From assembly GCF_004297405.1 (NCBI RefSeq), contig NZ_SCVC01000046.1:186001-250000 (forward strand): 64,000 nt of DNA, in the 5' to 3' direction. Shown one piece after another: positions 47,437 to 59,107 of the stretch (positions are counted from its first letter, which is position 1; each line of letters starts with the position of its first letter). The stretch comes from Reyranella sp. (GTDB lineage Bacteria > Pseudomonadota > Alphaproteobacteria > Reyranellales > Reyranellaceae). The notes under the pieces are model-generated. The model did not search any database. It was not told the origin of the DNA and saw only the letters and a program-made list of their open reading frames with translations. A program made the position numbers and the translations under genes.

Positions 47437-48177
47437 TCACAAGAGCCGGGTCGCGAAAGTGTACAGCCCCGTCAGCAGGAGCGCCCAAAAGACAGCCAGG
47501 CGGAACTGCTCGACCGACAGACGGGAGCGGATCTGCTGGCCGAGCCACATCCCGACCACTGCCGGCACGACCGCCGCCGCAGAAACAAGGGCGCGCGGGC
47601 CATCGAGCAGGCCGAAGAACAGCAACGACGCAGTCAGTGCGAAGGAAGTCGCGCAGAGGACCACGCCCAGGGTCTGCACCAGTTCCGACGGCTTGATATC
47701 GAGACCCTGCAGGTAAGGCATCAGCGGCACGACGGGCACGCCGACCAGTCCGGCCACGAAACCCGAGACAACACCGATCACCGGCGCCAACGGCCTCTCG
47801 AGATCGGCATGGATGTGAAGCCGGATACGGAACAGACCGAGCGCGCTGTAGGCGATGAGCACAGTCCCCAGTACCAGGAAGGCCCAGTTGGGGCCCTTCT
47901 GCCCGATCAGCCAAACCGTGAGGTAGAGGACCACCGCGAGCGGCACGATGAGCGGCCATTGGCGCCGCACGATCACCTTGAACTTTCCGCCGACCGAAGC
48001 CTGCCAGATGTTGGTGAAGATGGTCGGCAGCGAGATCAGCGCAATCGCCTCCGGCAGTGGCAGGTAGAGCGACATCAGCGCGATCGAGATCGCCGGCAGC
48101 CCCAGCCCGACCAACCCCTTGACTGTCCCGGCCAGCAGGAAAACGGCAAGGCCGACGATGATATCGATGGGAGACAT
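47437..48177 (-). CDS. TauE/SafE-family membrane transporter
   Basis: A 246-residue membrane protein with about eight helices and the G-F-V-A-G-L-V-G-V-P-V-V-P-L repeat of the TauE/SafE (sulfite or organosulfonate exporter) family. The substrate is unknown. It lies between ubiB and coaBC, separated by 33 and 13 bases, and so interrupts the common ubiE-ubiB-coaBC-dut order. Confidence 0.87.
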   Translation of the reverse strand: MSPIDIIVGLAVFLLAGTVKGLVGLGLPAISIALMSLYLPLPEAIALISLPTIFTNIWQASVGGKFKVIVRRQWPLIVPLAVVLYLTVWLIGQKGPNWAFLVLGTVLIAYSALGLFRIRLHIHADLERPLAPVIGVVSGFVAGLVGVPVVPLMPYLQGLDIKPSELVQTLGVVLCATSFALTASLLFFGLLDGPRALVSAAAVVPAVVGMWLGQQIRSRLSVEQFRLAVFWALLLTGLYTFATRLL

Positions 48178-48210
48178 TCAGTCAGCTCTTTGCCGGGCGC
48201 GTGCCCAGCC

Positions 48211-49734
48211 TCAATCCCACCAGGCCGCGATGGCAGCGATCAAGGCCAGGATGGCGACGACTTCCGAGAAAGCCGGACGCCAGCGGCTGGCCGACGGCGG
48301 CTCAGCGGCGGCGCGCTCGGCTTTGCGACGTTCGTGTTCGGCCACGAGAAGCAGGCTGTCGATCAGGCGCGGCAGGCGGCGCAGGCCGTGCGTCAGGTCT
48401 CCGACGGCGCGGCCGACAGTGGCGCGCGGGCCGAAGTGTGTGACCATCCAATCCTCGATCAGCGGTCGCGCCAGCTCCCAGATATTGACGTGCGGATTGA
48501 GCTTGGTGCCCATGCCCTCCGCCATCAGCATCGTCTTCTGCAGCAGCAAAAGCTGTGGCTGCGCACTCATCTCGAACTGTTCGGTGACGCGCAACATCTG
48601 GGCCAGCAGGCGGGCGATCGAGATCTCGTGGCTGGGTTTGCCGAAGATCGGCTCACCGATCGAACGGCAGGCCTGGGCAAAAGTCTCGACCGACTGATCG
48701 GGCGGCACGTAGCCTGCGCGGAACTGGACCTCGGCGACGGCGCGATAGTCACGCCGCAGGAAGGCGACCAGCAATTCGGCGAGATAGCCGCGTGTGTCCT
48801 CGTCGACACGGCCCATGATGCCGAAATCGACCGGCACGATACGGCCCTCACGATCGACGAAGGCATTGCCGCCGTGCATGTCGGCATGGAAGAAGCCGTC
48901 GCGGAACACCTGATAGAAAAAGGCCTCGGCGCACTTCTTCATGATGAGGTCGGGATCGTGCCCGGCGGCAATGATGGCGTCGCGGTCGCCGATGGGCGTG
49001 CCGTCGACCCGCTCCTGGGTCATAACGCGCTCGGCGGTACGGTCCCAATCGATCGTTGGGGCGCGGTAGTCGGGATTGTCGGCGAAATTCTCGCCGAGTT
49101 CTTCCGCCGCCGCCGCTTCCATGCGCAGGTCCATCTCGACCCGCACCACGTCCGCGAAGGCCCGCACCGAGTCGACGGGCTTCAGCCGGCGAAACCGCGG
49201 CTGGGTGCGCTCGACCAGCTCCGCCATCCAGTAGAAAAGGTCGAGGTCGCGCTCGAAGGCCTTCTCGATGCCAGGCCGCAGGACCTTGACCGCGACGTCG
49301 CGGCCATCGGTCGTGACGGCAAAATGCACCTGGGCAATCGAGGCGGCAGCGACCGGCTCGTCCTCGAAGCTCGAGAAGATCGCGTCGATGGGTTGGCCGA
49401 GCTCAGCCTCGATGATGCGACGAGCCTCGGCACCGGAGAAAGCCGGAAGATGGTCCTGCAATCGCGCGAGATCGGCGGCGACGCCCTCGCTCAGCAGATC
49501 GGCGCGCGTCGACAGCGCCTGACCGAGCTTGATGAACGACGGCCCCATCTCCTGCAGCGCCTCCGCCAGGCGCTCGCCCGGCCGCCGCGAATCACGCCGC
49601 AGCGCGAAGAGCCGCGCCCAGGCGATCAGCGCCGGGGCAATGCCGAGCGTTTCCAGCGGAAAGAGCGCATCGTGACGGGCGAAGCGCAGCGCCATGCGCA
49701 GCAGGCGCCAGCCGTTACGGAGAGCACGGAACAT
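48211..49734 (-). CDS. ubiB: UbiB-family atypical kinase/ATPase (ubiquinone biosynthesis)
   Basis: A 507-residue ABC1/UbiB protein needed for ubiquinone synthesis. The K-x-G-Q motif reads F-I-K-L-G-Q (69-72), the Ala-rich nucleotide loop A-A-A-S (129-132) replaces the kinase Gly-loop, Lys150 is the ATP lysine, and H-A-D-M-H-G-G-N and D-F-G are present. Two C-terminal helices anchor it in the membrane (about 485-505 visible as L-A-L-I-A-A-I-A). Its start touches the ubiE stop. Confidence 0.94.
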   Translation of the reverse strand: MFRALRNGWRLLRMALRFARHDALFPLETLGIAPALIAWARLFALRRDSRRPGERLAEALQEMGPSFIKLGQALSTRADLLSEGVAADLARLQDHLPAFSGAEARRIIEAELGQPIDAIFSSFEDEPVAAASIAQVHFAVTTDGRDVAVKVLRPGIEKAFERDLDLFYWMAELVERTQPRFRRLKPVDSVRAFADVVRVEMDLRMEAAAAEELGENFADNPDYRAPTIDWDRTAERVMTQERVDGTPIGDRDAIIAAGHDPDLIMKKCAEAFFYQVFRDGFFHADMHGGNAFVDREGRIVPVDFGIMGRVDEDTRGYLAELLVAFLRRDYRAVAEVQFRAGYVPPDQSVETFAQACRSIGEPIFGKPSHEISIARLLAQMLRVTEQFEMSAQPQLLLLQKTMLMAEGMGTKLNPHVNIWELARPLIEDWMVTHFGPRATVGRAVGDLTHGLRRLPRLIDSLLLVAEHERRKAERAAAEPPSASRWRPAFSEVVAILALIAAIAAWWD

Positions 49735-50526
49735 CTAGATGCGCCAACCCTGATGCAGCGCCACAACGCCCAGCGACATGTCGCGCCAGGAGACATTGGC
49801 AAAGCCCACCGCGCGCATGCGGGCCGCAAGCTCGCGCTGTGGCGGAAAGCGGCGGATGCTCTCATGCAGATAGCGGTAGGAGTCGGCGTCCCTGGCGATG
49901 ACCTTGCCAAAGAACGGCAGGGCGCGCTCGGAATAGGCATCGTAGAGGCGGCCGACCGGCGCCGACGTCACCTTGCTGAATTCCAGACAGAAGAAGCGAC
50001 CGCCCGGTTTGAGCACGCGATAGGCATCGGCCAGCGCCGCGTCGATGTCGGTCACGTTGCGCAGGCCGAAGGCGATCGTGTAGCCGTCGAAGGAGCGATC
50101 CGGGAACGGCAGCTTCTCCGCATCGCCGGTTGTCCAGGTAAGGCCCTTCAGCAGGCCGCGGTCGATCGCACGATCACGTCCGACCTCGAGCATGGCCGGA
50201 TTGATGTCGCAAACGGTGACGTCGGGGCGGTCGCCCTGCCGGCGCAGCATACGGAAAGCGATGTCGCCGGTACCGCCAGCCACATCCAGGAACTTTTCAC
50301 CCGGACGCGCATGGACCACGTCGACCATGGCGTTCTTCCAGAGCCGGTGCACGCCGCCCGACATCAGGTCGTTCATCAGGTCGTAACGCGGCGCCACGCT
50401 CTCGAAAACGCGCGCCACCATGCCCGCCTTTTCGGCGGCCGGAACATCGCGGAAGCCGAAAGAGGCGCGGTCAGCCGGGGCCTGTCCCTCGGGGCGGGCT
50501 GCGCTAGGATCGGGGGCGTCTGTCAT
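49735..50526 (-). CDS. ubiE: Ubiquinone/menaquinone C-methyltransferase
   Basis: A 263-residue SAM-dependent methyltransferase (UbiE/COQ5). The SAM motif is D-V-A-G-G-T-G-D-I (81-89), preceded by F-G-F-R-D-V (23-28) and Y-D-L-M-N-D-L-M-S; G-R-F-F-C-L-E-F-S-K near 195 is the post-motif II block. The ATG at 50526 is used; an upstream in-frame extension would read into the divergent gene. Only 24 bases separate it from the halohydrin dehalogenase start, so both promoters must overlap coding sequence. Confidence 0.95.
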   Translation of the reverse strand: MTDAPDPSAARPEGQAPADRASFGFRDVPAAEKAGMVARVFESVAPRYDLMNDLMSGGVHRLWKNAMVDVVHARPGEKFLDVAGGTGDIAFRMLRRQGDRPDVTVCDINPAMLEVGRDRAIDRGLLKGLTWTTGDAEKLPFPDRSFDGYTIAFGLRNVTDIDAALADAYRVLKPGGRFFCLEFSKVTSAPVGRLYDAYSERALPFFGKVIARDADSYRYLHESIRRFPPQRELAARMRAVGFANVSWRDMSLGVVALHQGWRI

Positions 50527-50550
50527 GGGCCGCAACCTAGAGGAATAGCC

Positions 50551-51285
50551 ATGCTGCTGAAAGACCGGGTGGTCCTGATCACGAATGTCGAGAAATTCGC
50601 AGGCCACGGCACGACACGTGTGGCCTTGGCCCAGGGAGCGACCATCCTAGCCCACGATCCCTCGTTCGAAGCGCCGAGCGCCCGGCGCAAATACGAAGCG
50701 GAATTCCCGGGCGCCCATGCCCTCTCGGCAATCGAGCCCGCCACCCTGGTCGAGCTGGCTCTGAAGCGGCACGGCCATATCGACGCGCTGGTGAACAACG
50801 ACGCCTATCCGGCGTTGCGCGCGCCGCTCGGCGAAGCCCGCCTCGAAGATTATCGCGCGGCGCTCGAGGCCATGGCCGTGGCGCCGTTTCGACTGACACA
50901 GCTCGTGGTGCCGTCGATGCGCAAGCGCAAGTCAGGGCGCGTCATCTTCGTGTCATCGGCGGCGCCACTGCGCGGCATCGCCAACTACGCGCCTTATGTC
51001 TCGGCGCGCGCCGCCGCCAACGGACTTGTTTCTTCGCTTGCGAAGGAACTTGGCCGCGACGGCATCACAGTGAACGCCGTCGGCTCGAACTATGTCGAGA
51101 ACCCGGATTATTTTCCGCCGGCCCTGCTCGCCAACAGCGACGCCATGGCCAAGATGACGGCGCAGATTCCGCTCGGACGCCTTGGCAAATCAGACGAACT
51201 CGGCGCGACGGTATGCTTTCTCTGCTCCGATGCCGCCGGCTTCATCACCGGCCACGTTCTTCCGCATGCCGGAGGGTGGGCGTGA
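50551..51285 (+). CDS. Halohydrin dehalogenase (haloalcohol dehalogenase, HheC-like)
   Basis: A 244-residue SDR-fold protein whose motifs match halohydrin dehalogenases, not reductases. The nucleotide-binding glycines are replaced by T-N-V-E-K-F-A-G (11-18), the T-x4-F-x-G nucleophile-site signature, and the catalytic set is Ser136, Tyr149, Arg153 (S-x12-Y-x3-R), with Arg replacing the SDR lysine. Compared from memory with HheC these positions fall at a constant offset of four (Ser132, Tyr145, Arg149), and L-E-D-Y-R-A-A-L-E-A and K-R-K-S-G-R also align. Such enzymes convert vicinal halohydrins to epoxides and open epoxides with nucleophiles, without cofactor. The HheC halide-site proline is Ser179 here. 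ATG 50551 follows AGAGGAA. Confidence 0.85.
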   Translation: MLLKDRVVLITNVEKFAGHGTTRVALAQGATILAHDPSFEAPSARRKYEAEFPGAHALSAIEPATLVELALKRHGHIDALVNNDAYPALRAPLGEARLEDYRAALEAMAVAPFRLTQLVVPSMRKRKSGRVIFVSSAAPLRGIANYAPYVSARAAANGLVSSLAKELGRDGITVNAVGSNYVENPDYFPPALLANSDAMAKMTAQIPLGRLGKSDELGATVCFLCSDAAGFITGHVLPHAGGWA

Positions 51286-51431
51286 CATCGCGAAAGATCG
51301 CATGCACACTCCCTTCACAAACAATGTCGCGCACGGCTGACCGAAGCGCGACGGCCAGGGAAGGAACGTCTGAGCGACGCCGGTAAGTCCGGCGCGTTCC
51401 CCCATGGCTGAGTTCGGTCCGAGGACGGCGC

Positions 51432-52370
51432 ATGGGAAGACAAATCGTCCACCGCCTGCTGGTCTCGTTCCCCGCACTGCTCGGGGTTCTTTTCCTGTGC
51501 TTCTGCCTCCTGCAGGTGGTGCCGGCGGATCCAGCGATGATCATCGCCGGCCCTGAAGCCAAGGCCGAGACAATCGCCGCCATCCGGCTGGAACTCGGCC
51601 TCGACCGACCGATCCCCATTCAATTCGCCGAATATATCGGCCGCGTGCTGCGCGGCGATCTCGGCCGTTCCATCATCTCAAACAAGATGGTGAGCGAGGA
51701 ACTTGCTCTCACCATCGGCCCGACCATCGAGCTGATGCTGGGCGGCATGCTGCTCGCCGTCCCGATTGGGCTGACGCTCGGCACTCTGGCCGCGGTGCGC
51801 CGCGGCACGATCGTCGACCGCTTCATCATGGCCTTCTCGGTCGCCGGCGTTTCCATGCCGGTGTTCTTCATCGGCCTGATCCTGATCCAGTACATGGGCT
51901 TCCAGTGGGGCCTGTTCCCCTTCACGGGTCGCACCGGACCGATCTGGGACGGCGGCCTGCCGAGCCTCGTCCTGCCGGCACTGACCTTGGGCAGCGTCTT
52001 GATCGGGCCGATCGCGCGGCTGACGCGCACAGCAGTGCTCGAAGTGCTGGGCGCCGACTTCGTGCGCACCGCGCGCGCCAAGGGTCTGCGTGAGACCGTG
52101 GTGATCGTGCATCATGCGCTGCGCAATGCGCTGATCCCGGTGGTAACCCTGATCGGCCTGCAGGCAGCCTTCCTGCTGGGCGGCGCGGTGGTGACCGAAA
52201 CCATGTTCTCGTGGCCCGGCGTCGGCCGCCTCGCCGTCGGCGCCATCGTTTCCAGCGATTTCCCGACGGCACAGGGCGCGATCATGATCCTCGCGATCGC
52301 CTTCCTGTCGATCAACCTGCTGGTCGACATCCTCTACGTTTATCTCGATCCCCGGGTGCAGCGGACATGA
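51432..52370 (+). CDS. Peptide/nickel-type ABC transporter permease (DppB-like)
   Basis: A 312-residue inner-membrane permease, first gene of a six-gene ABC import operon. Six helices are apparent; the N-terminal helix V-S-F-P-A-L-L-G-V-L-F-L and the extracellular loop E-L-G-L-D-R-P-I-P-I-Q are typical of DppB. The coupling (EAA) loop E-V-L-G-A-D-F-V-R-T-A-R-A-K-G is near 205-220. It overlaps the next gene by ATGA. The 146-base gap before it has no convincing sigma70 promoter; a 6-base hairpin lies there. Confidence 0.93.
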   Translation: MGRQIVHRLLVSFPALLGVLFLCFCLLQVVPADPAMIIAGPEAKAETIAAIRLELGLDRPIPIQFAEYIGRVLRGDLGRSIISNKMVSEELALTIGPTIELMLGGMLLAVPIGLTLGTLAAVRRGTIVDRFIMAFSVAGVSMPVFFIGLILIQYMGFQWGLFPFTGRTGPIWDGGLPSLVLPALTLGSVLIGPIARLTRTAVLEVLGADFVRTARAKGLRETVVIVHHALRNALIPVVTLIGLQAAFLLGGAVVTETMFSWPGVGRLAVGAIVSSDFPTAQGAIMILAIAFLSINLLVDILYVYLDPRVQRT

Positions 52371-53251
52371 GCACCGAAACTCTCGACACCGTCTCGCCCG
52401 CCGAAGAGACCGGCCTGCTCTCCCGGTCCGGGGTACTGCGCCGGCTGATGCGCGACAAGGTCGCCGCGGTGGCCGGACTCTCCCTGACCTTGATCGTCCT
52501 GGCGGCCGTCTTCGCGCCTGTCGTGGCGCCCTACGATCCCTATCTCACCGACCTCACCAAAGTGATGCAGCCACCCAGTGCCGAGCACTGGTTCGGCACC
52601 GACAATACCGGCCGCGACATCCTGAGCCGCGTCCTCTTCGGCACACGCAACACGCTGATGCTGGGGCTGATCGGCGTCATCATCGGCGGCTTCCTGGGTG
52701 GCGTCCTCGGCATTCTCGCCGCCTATTATCCGCGGGCCGACGGCTGGATCATGCGGCTGGTCGACGTCATGCTGGCCTTCCCGGCGATCCTGATCGGTCT
52801 CGCCGTCGCGGCGATCTTCGGCGCCGGCCTCACCGCCGTCGTGATCGCGCTGGTGGTGGCGACCGTACCCGATGTGGCGCGCGTGGCGCGCGGCTCGGCC
52901 GTTGGCGTCATGGGCCAGGAATTCATGGAGGCCGGCCGCGCCGTCGGCGTCTCGGACCGCACGCTGATCTGGCGTTACCTGACGCTCAATTGCATCTCGA
53001 CGATCTTCGTCTTCCTCACCTTGCGCTTCGGCCAGATCATCCTGATCGGCTCGGCGCTGGGCTTCCTCGGCATGGGCGCCCAACCGCCGACCGCCGAGCT
53101 CGGCATGATGGCCGCCCAAGGCCGCGACTTTCTCTTCATGGCGCCACACATCGCGACGATCCCGAGCTTCGCGATCTTCGTCATCGTGCTGGCCGCCAAT
53201 CTTCTGGGCGACGCATTCCGCGACGTCCTCGATCCGAGGCTGCAACAATGA
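52367..53251 (+). CDS. Peptide/nickel-type ABC transporter permease (DppC-like)
   Basis: A 294-residue second permease with the OppC/DppC N-terminal domain (P-Y-D-P-Y and W-F-G-T-D-N-T-G-R-D-I-L-S-R-V, about 60-90), five or six helices and the EAA loop E-F-M-E-A-G-R-A-V-G-V-S near 195. It overlaps dppB-like and the first binding-protein gene by four bases each, so all three are translated together. Confidence 0.93.
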   Translation: MSTETLDTVSPAEETGLLSRSGVLRRLMRDKVAAVAGLSLTLIVLAAVFAPVVAPYDPYLTDLTKVMQPPSAEHWFGTDNTGRDILSRVLFGTRNTLMLGLIGVIIGGFLGGVLGILAAYYPRADGWIMRLVDVMLAFPAILIGLAVAAIFGAGLTAVVIALVVATVPDVARVARGSAVGVMGQEFMEAGRAVGVSDRTLIWRYLTLNCISTIFVFLTLRFGQIILIGSALGFLGMGAQPPTAELGMMAAQGRDFLFMAPHIATIPSFAIFVIVLAANLLGDAFRDVLDPRLQQ

Positions 53252-54822
53252 TCAGACCCGTTCTGAGTGCAGCGTTCGCGTTGAGTACCGCTTGGGCCAT
53301 CGAGTCGCCAGCGACCGCCCAGACCCTGAATATGATGAAGTCGATCGATGCGCCGCACTACGACGCGCAACGCACGACCTGGGGCCCTACCTCCGACATC
53401 GTCAACATGTTCCAGGATACGCTGGTCGCGCTGGACTGGGACGGCAGGACGCCGATCCCCTATCTCGCCAAGTCCTGGACCGTCAGCCCCGACGGCAAGC
53501 TCTACACCTTCAAGCTGCGCGATGACGTGACCTTCTGCAGCGGCAAGAAGTTCACCGCCGAGGATGTCGTCTATTCCTTCAAGAGGCTGAAGGATCCGGC
53601 CATCAAGGGCCCGTTCGCCTGGCGCGCCGGAACCATCAAGGAATTGCGCGCGCCCGATCCCTATACAGTGGAGTACGAACTCGAAGATCCGTTCTCCGAG
53701 CTGCTGCTGCAGCTCACCATGTTCACCAACGTCATTCACAACAAGGAGAGCGTCGAGGCACTGGGCAAGGATTACGGCGTCAAGGGCGCCGACGGCACCG
53801 GTCCCTGGTGCTTCGAGTCGTGGACGCCGCGCACGCAGATCGTGCTGAAGCGCCACGATGCCTACAAATGGGGCCCCTCGATGTACAAGAACAAGGGGCC
53901 CGTGAAGTTCGAGAAGCTGGTCATCAAGATCGTGCCGGAGGATTCGAGCCGCGTCGCCGCCATGATGGCGGGGCAGTTCGACTTCACCAATCAGTTCCCG
54001 TCGCAGTTCATCTCGCAGGCCAAGGTGGCGCCGATGCTTCAGGTGCAGGATGCCCGGCCCAATTTCCAGCTCCTCTACTTCGGCTTCAAGGTCTCGCGGC
54101 CCATGGTCGAGGATCGTCGAGTGCGCGAGGCGATGAGCATCGCGATCAACCGCGCCGAGATCGCCAAGGGCGTGCTGCTGGGCAACGCCGACCCCGCCTT
54201 CACGATCGTCGACCAAGAGGCGCAGGATTTCGATCCGAAGACGAAGGAGATCGTGAAGGAGGATCTCGAACGGGCCAAGAAGCTGCTCGACGAAGCTGGT
54301 TGGAAAGTCGGCAGCGACGGCGTCCGCGAGAAGGATGGCGTCAAGTTGCAGCCCAAGGTCTACTACACCCAGGCTGGCAACACGCCGCGCGTCGCCGAAG
54401 CAATCCAGGGCTACCTGCGCCGCATTGGCGTGCAATGGCAGCTCCAGCCTTGGGACTCGACAATCGCAGCAGCGAAGATGGCCGAGCAGGACTACGAGAT
54501 CTGGTCGGTCACCGTGCCCTATCTGTCGGCCGGCGACCTGATGAACATCTACTTCGACTCCCGGAACATCCCGACTCCCAACCGGATGAACTGGAAGAAC
54601 GCCGACACCGACAAATTGCTGAGCTTGGGGCGTGCCGCCCTCAACGATGCCGACCGCGCCAAGGCCTACGAGCTGGTGCAGCAACAGGTGATGCGCGAGC
54701 ACCTCTGGATACCGGTGCTGAACATCAACATGCACATGGTGACCAGCAAGAAGCTGAAGGGCGCACGGCCGCACATGATCTACCAGAACACTTTCTACAA
54801 AGGGCTCGACCTGACGTTCTAG
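53248..54822 (+). CDS. ABC transporter substrate-binding protein, family 5, copy 1
   Basis: A 524-residue periplasmic peptide-type binding protein with a Sec signal (cleavage near A-T-A-Q). The family-5 core Y-L-A-K-S-W-T-V-S-P-D-G-K and the F-T-A-E-D-V-V-Y-S-F-K-R block are present. It is highly similar over its whole length to the next gene; from visual alignment I estimate roughly 70% identity. Length and motifs suit dipeptide, oligopeptide or amine-linked ligands. The pair of receptors in one operon is unusual. Confidence 0.93.
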   Translation: MIRPVLSAAFALSTAWAIESPATAQTLNMMKSIDAPHYDAQRTTWGPTSDIVNMFQDTLVALDWDGRTPIPYLAKSWTVSPDGKLYTFKLRDDVTFCSGKKFTAEDVVYSFKRLKDPAIKGPFAWRAGTIKELRAPDPYTVEYELEDPFSELLLQLTMFTNVIHNKESVEALGKDYGVKGADGTGPWCFESWTPRTQIVLKRHDAYKWGPSMYKNKGPVKFEKLVIKIVPEDSSRVAAMMAGQFDFTNQFPSQFISQAKVAPMLQVQDARPNFQLLYFGFKVSRPMVEDRRVREAMSIAINRAEIAKGVLLGNADPAFTIVDQEAQDFDPKTKEIVKEDLERAKKLLDEAGWKVGSDGVREKDGVKLQPKVYYTQAGNTPRVAEAIQGYLRRIGVQWQLQPWDSTIAAAKMAEQDYEIWSVTVPYLSAGDLMNIYFDSRNIPTPNRMNWKNADTDKLLSLGRAALNDADRAKAYELVQQQVMREHLWIPVLNINMHMVTSKKLKGARPHMIYQNTFYKGLDLTF

Positions 54823-54854
54823 AGAACAAAATCCAACGAGACGAGGAAACGACG

Positions 54855-56425
54855 ATGCGTACGATCTTCAAAGGTGTGGCAGCGTTGCTTGGCGTGGTCG
54901 GCATCTCCGCGGTGGCGGAAGCACAGACTCTCAAGATGATGAAATCGCTCGATGCGCCGCATTATGACGGGCAGCGCACGACCTGGTCGCCGACATCCGA
55001 CATCGTCAACATGTTCCAGGACACGCTGGTGGCCATGGACTGGGATGGCAAGACGCCGATCCCCTATCTCGCCAAGTCCTGGACCGTCAGCCCCGACGGC
55101 AAGCTCTACACCTTCAAATTGCGCGATGACGTGACCTTCTGCAGCGGCAAGAAGTTCACCGCCGAGGACGTGATCTACTCCTTCAAGCGCCTGATCAGCC
55201 CCGAGCTCAAGGCGCCACTCGCCTGGCGTGCTGGCAGCATCAAGGACCTGCGCGCACCCGACCCCTACACGGTCGAATACGAGTTGAGCGAGCCGTTCGC
55301 CGACTTGCTGCTGCAGCTCACCATGTTCACGACCGCCATCCACAACAAGGAGAGCGTGGAGTCGCTGGGCAAGGACTACGGCGTCAAGGGCGCCGACGGC
55401 ACCGGCCCCTGGTGCTTCGAATCGTGGACACCGCGTACGGAAATCGTGCTGAAGCGCCACGATGCCTACAAGTGGGGCCCCTCGATGTACCAGAACAAGG
55501 GGCCCGTGAAGTTCGAGAAGCTTTCGATCAAGATCGTGCCCGAGGATTCGAGCCGAGTTGCCGCCATGATGGGCAACCAGTTCGATGTCACGCACCAGAT
55601 CCCGCTGCAGTTCATCCAGCAGGTCAAGGCATCGCCCAATCTCAACGTCCAGGAGGCGACGCCCAACTTCCAGCTCATGTACTACGGCTACAAGACGACG
55701 CGCCCAATGGTGGCGGACAAGCGCGTGCGTGAGGCGATGAACATCGCCATCAACCGCGCCGAGATCACCAAGGGGATCATGTTGGGCAATGCCACACCGG
55801 CCTACACCTTCATCGATCCCAAGACGCTCGACTTCGCCGAGTCGACCAAAGGCATCATCAAGGAGGATGTCGAGCGGGCGAAGAAGCTGCTCGACGAAGC
55901 CGGCTGGAAAGTCGGCAGCGACGGCATTCGCGAAAAGGATGGCGTCAAGCTGGCGCCACGGGTGTTGTTCACACAGGTCTCCTACTTCCCGCGCGTCTCG
56001 GAGGCGATCCAGGGTTACATGCGCAGGATCGGCATCGACTGGAAGATCGTCGGCTACGACTCGACCATCGCACCGGCGGAAATGGCCAAGCAGGACTTCG
56101 ATCTTTGGACGGTGACGTTCCCCTACATCTCCTCCGGTGACCTGCTGAACTTCTACTTCGACTCCAAGAACATGCCGGCGCCCAACCGCATGAACTGGAA
56201 CGATCCCAAGACCGACGAATATCTGAAGATGGGCCGCGCCTCGATCACCGATGCCGACCGCGCCAAATACTACGCGCTGGCCCAGCAGCGGGTGACCGAG
56301 GAGCACCTCTGGATGCCGGTGATGAACATCGCGATGTACACCACCAGCTCGAAGAAGCTGAAGGGTGTGCGGCCGCACATGCTCTACCAGAACACCTTCT
56401 ACAAGGGCCTGGACTACTCCTTCTG

Positions 56426-56426
<1 letters not shown>
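54855..56426 (+). CDS. ABC transporter substrate-binding protein, family 5, copy 2
   Basis: A 523-residue paralogue of copy 1, 32 bases downstream with its own GAGGAAACG ribosome-binding site. Signal peptide ends V-A-E-A-Q. Long identical stretches include T-S-D-I-V-N-M-F-Q-D-T-L-V and D-D-V-T-F-C-S-G-K-K; divergence is higher in the second half (for example 250-330), where ligand contacts are expected. It overlaps the ATPase gene by TGATG. Two receptors for one permease could widen ligand range or affinity (inference). Confidence 0.93.
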
Positions 56427-58511
<2,085 letters not shown>

Positions 58512-58515
<4 letters not shown>

Positions 58516-58919
58516 AGATAGCCCGTGTATTTTGGCTGCTGCATCCAGTTGTCGTGGCGACCGTCCATGTAGCGGATCTGAAGCCGATCGAGTTCTTCAG
58601 CGCTCAGATCGTCGAGGGCGGCGACACTGATCGAGACGAAAGCGCCACCCAGCTCTTTGACGTCTCCGTCCCCGAAGGCGGTGACGCCACAGTTCCGACA
58701 GAAGCGATGATGACCTTGCTTCGTGGCGAACTGGTAGTCAGCGAGATCATCCTTACCGGACAGCAGTCGGAAGTCGTCAGGCTTGACCGACACGTTCCAC
58801 GCCCGTTTCTTGGAACAGATCGAGCAGTTGCAGCGACCCGTGCCCTTGTCGAAGTCAATGTCCGCCTCGAAACGAACGCGGCCACAATGACAGCTGCCGT
58901 GATAGGTTTTCAGCATCAC
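58512..58919 (-). CDS. GFA-family (Gfa-like, CENP-V fold) zinc protein
   Basis: A 135-residue GFA-domain protein. Zinc ligands are C-H-C-G near residue 10, C-N-C-S-I-C about 31-36 and C-R-N-C-G about 75-79, the usual pattern. The family was named for glutathione-dependent formaldehyde activation but most members have no proven activity. ATG options at 58919 and 58916. It is monocistronic; 188 bases separate it from the nrdB end. Confidence 0.88.
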
Positions 58920-59107
58920 GAAAACTCCTTCACCACCTGCACATCAATGGCAGCGCAAGGGAGAGGTTGCCTCTGCCCTTGTCCGTCTATGTTGCTAGCA
59001 TGGCCGTCACAAGACAGACACTTTACCAGCCCTTTGCCTGAGGCTGGTGGTGCCGTCGTACTCCCGCGCGATCAAGTTTGGCCGCGAGGAGCGAATGGTG
59101 GCGAAGC

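Noticed and set aside
47251..50550. Long plus-strand frame antisense to coaBC, the TauE gene, ubiB and ubiE, in frame with the halohydrin dehalogenase
   Set aside because: The upstream part is antisense to four clear genes and has no recognisable domain. The real gene begins at ATG 50551.
50551..51285. First reading of this gene as an ordinary SDR reductase
   Set aside because: The Gly-rich cofactor motif and the catalytic lysine are both replaced in the exact manner of halohydrin dehalogenases.
51378..51394. CGCCGG-TAAGT-CCGGCG hairpin after the halohydrin dehalogenase gene
   Set aside because: Only a 6-base stem with no T-run; such hairpins are common by chance at this GC content.
59025..59048. 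ACCAGCC/GGCTGGT stem-loop downstream of nrdB
   Set aside because: Seven base pairs and a 10-base loop, but no T-run on the transcribed strand, so not called a terminator.
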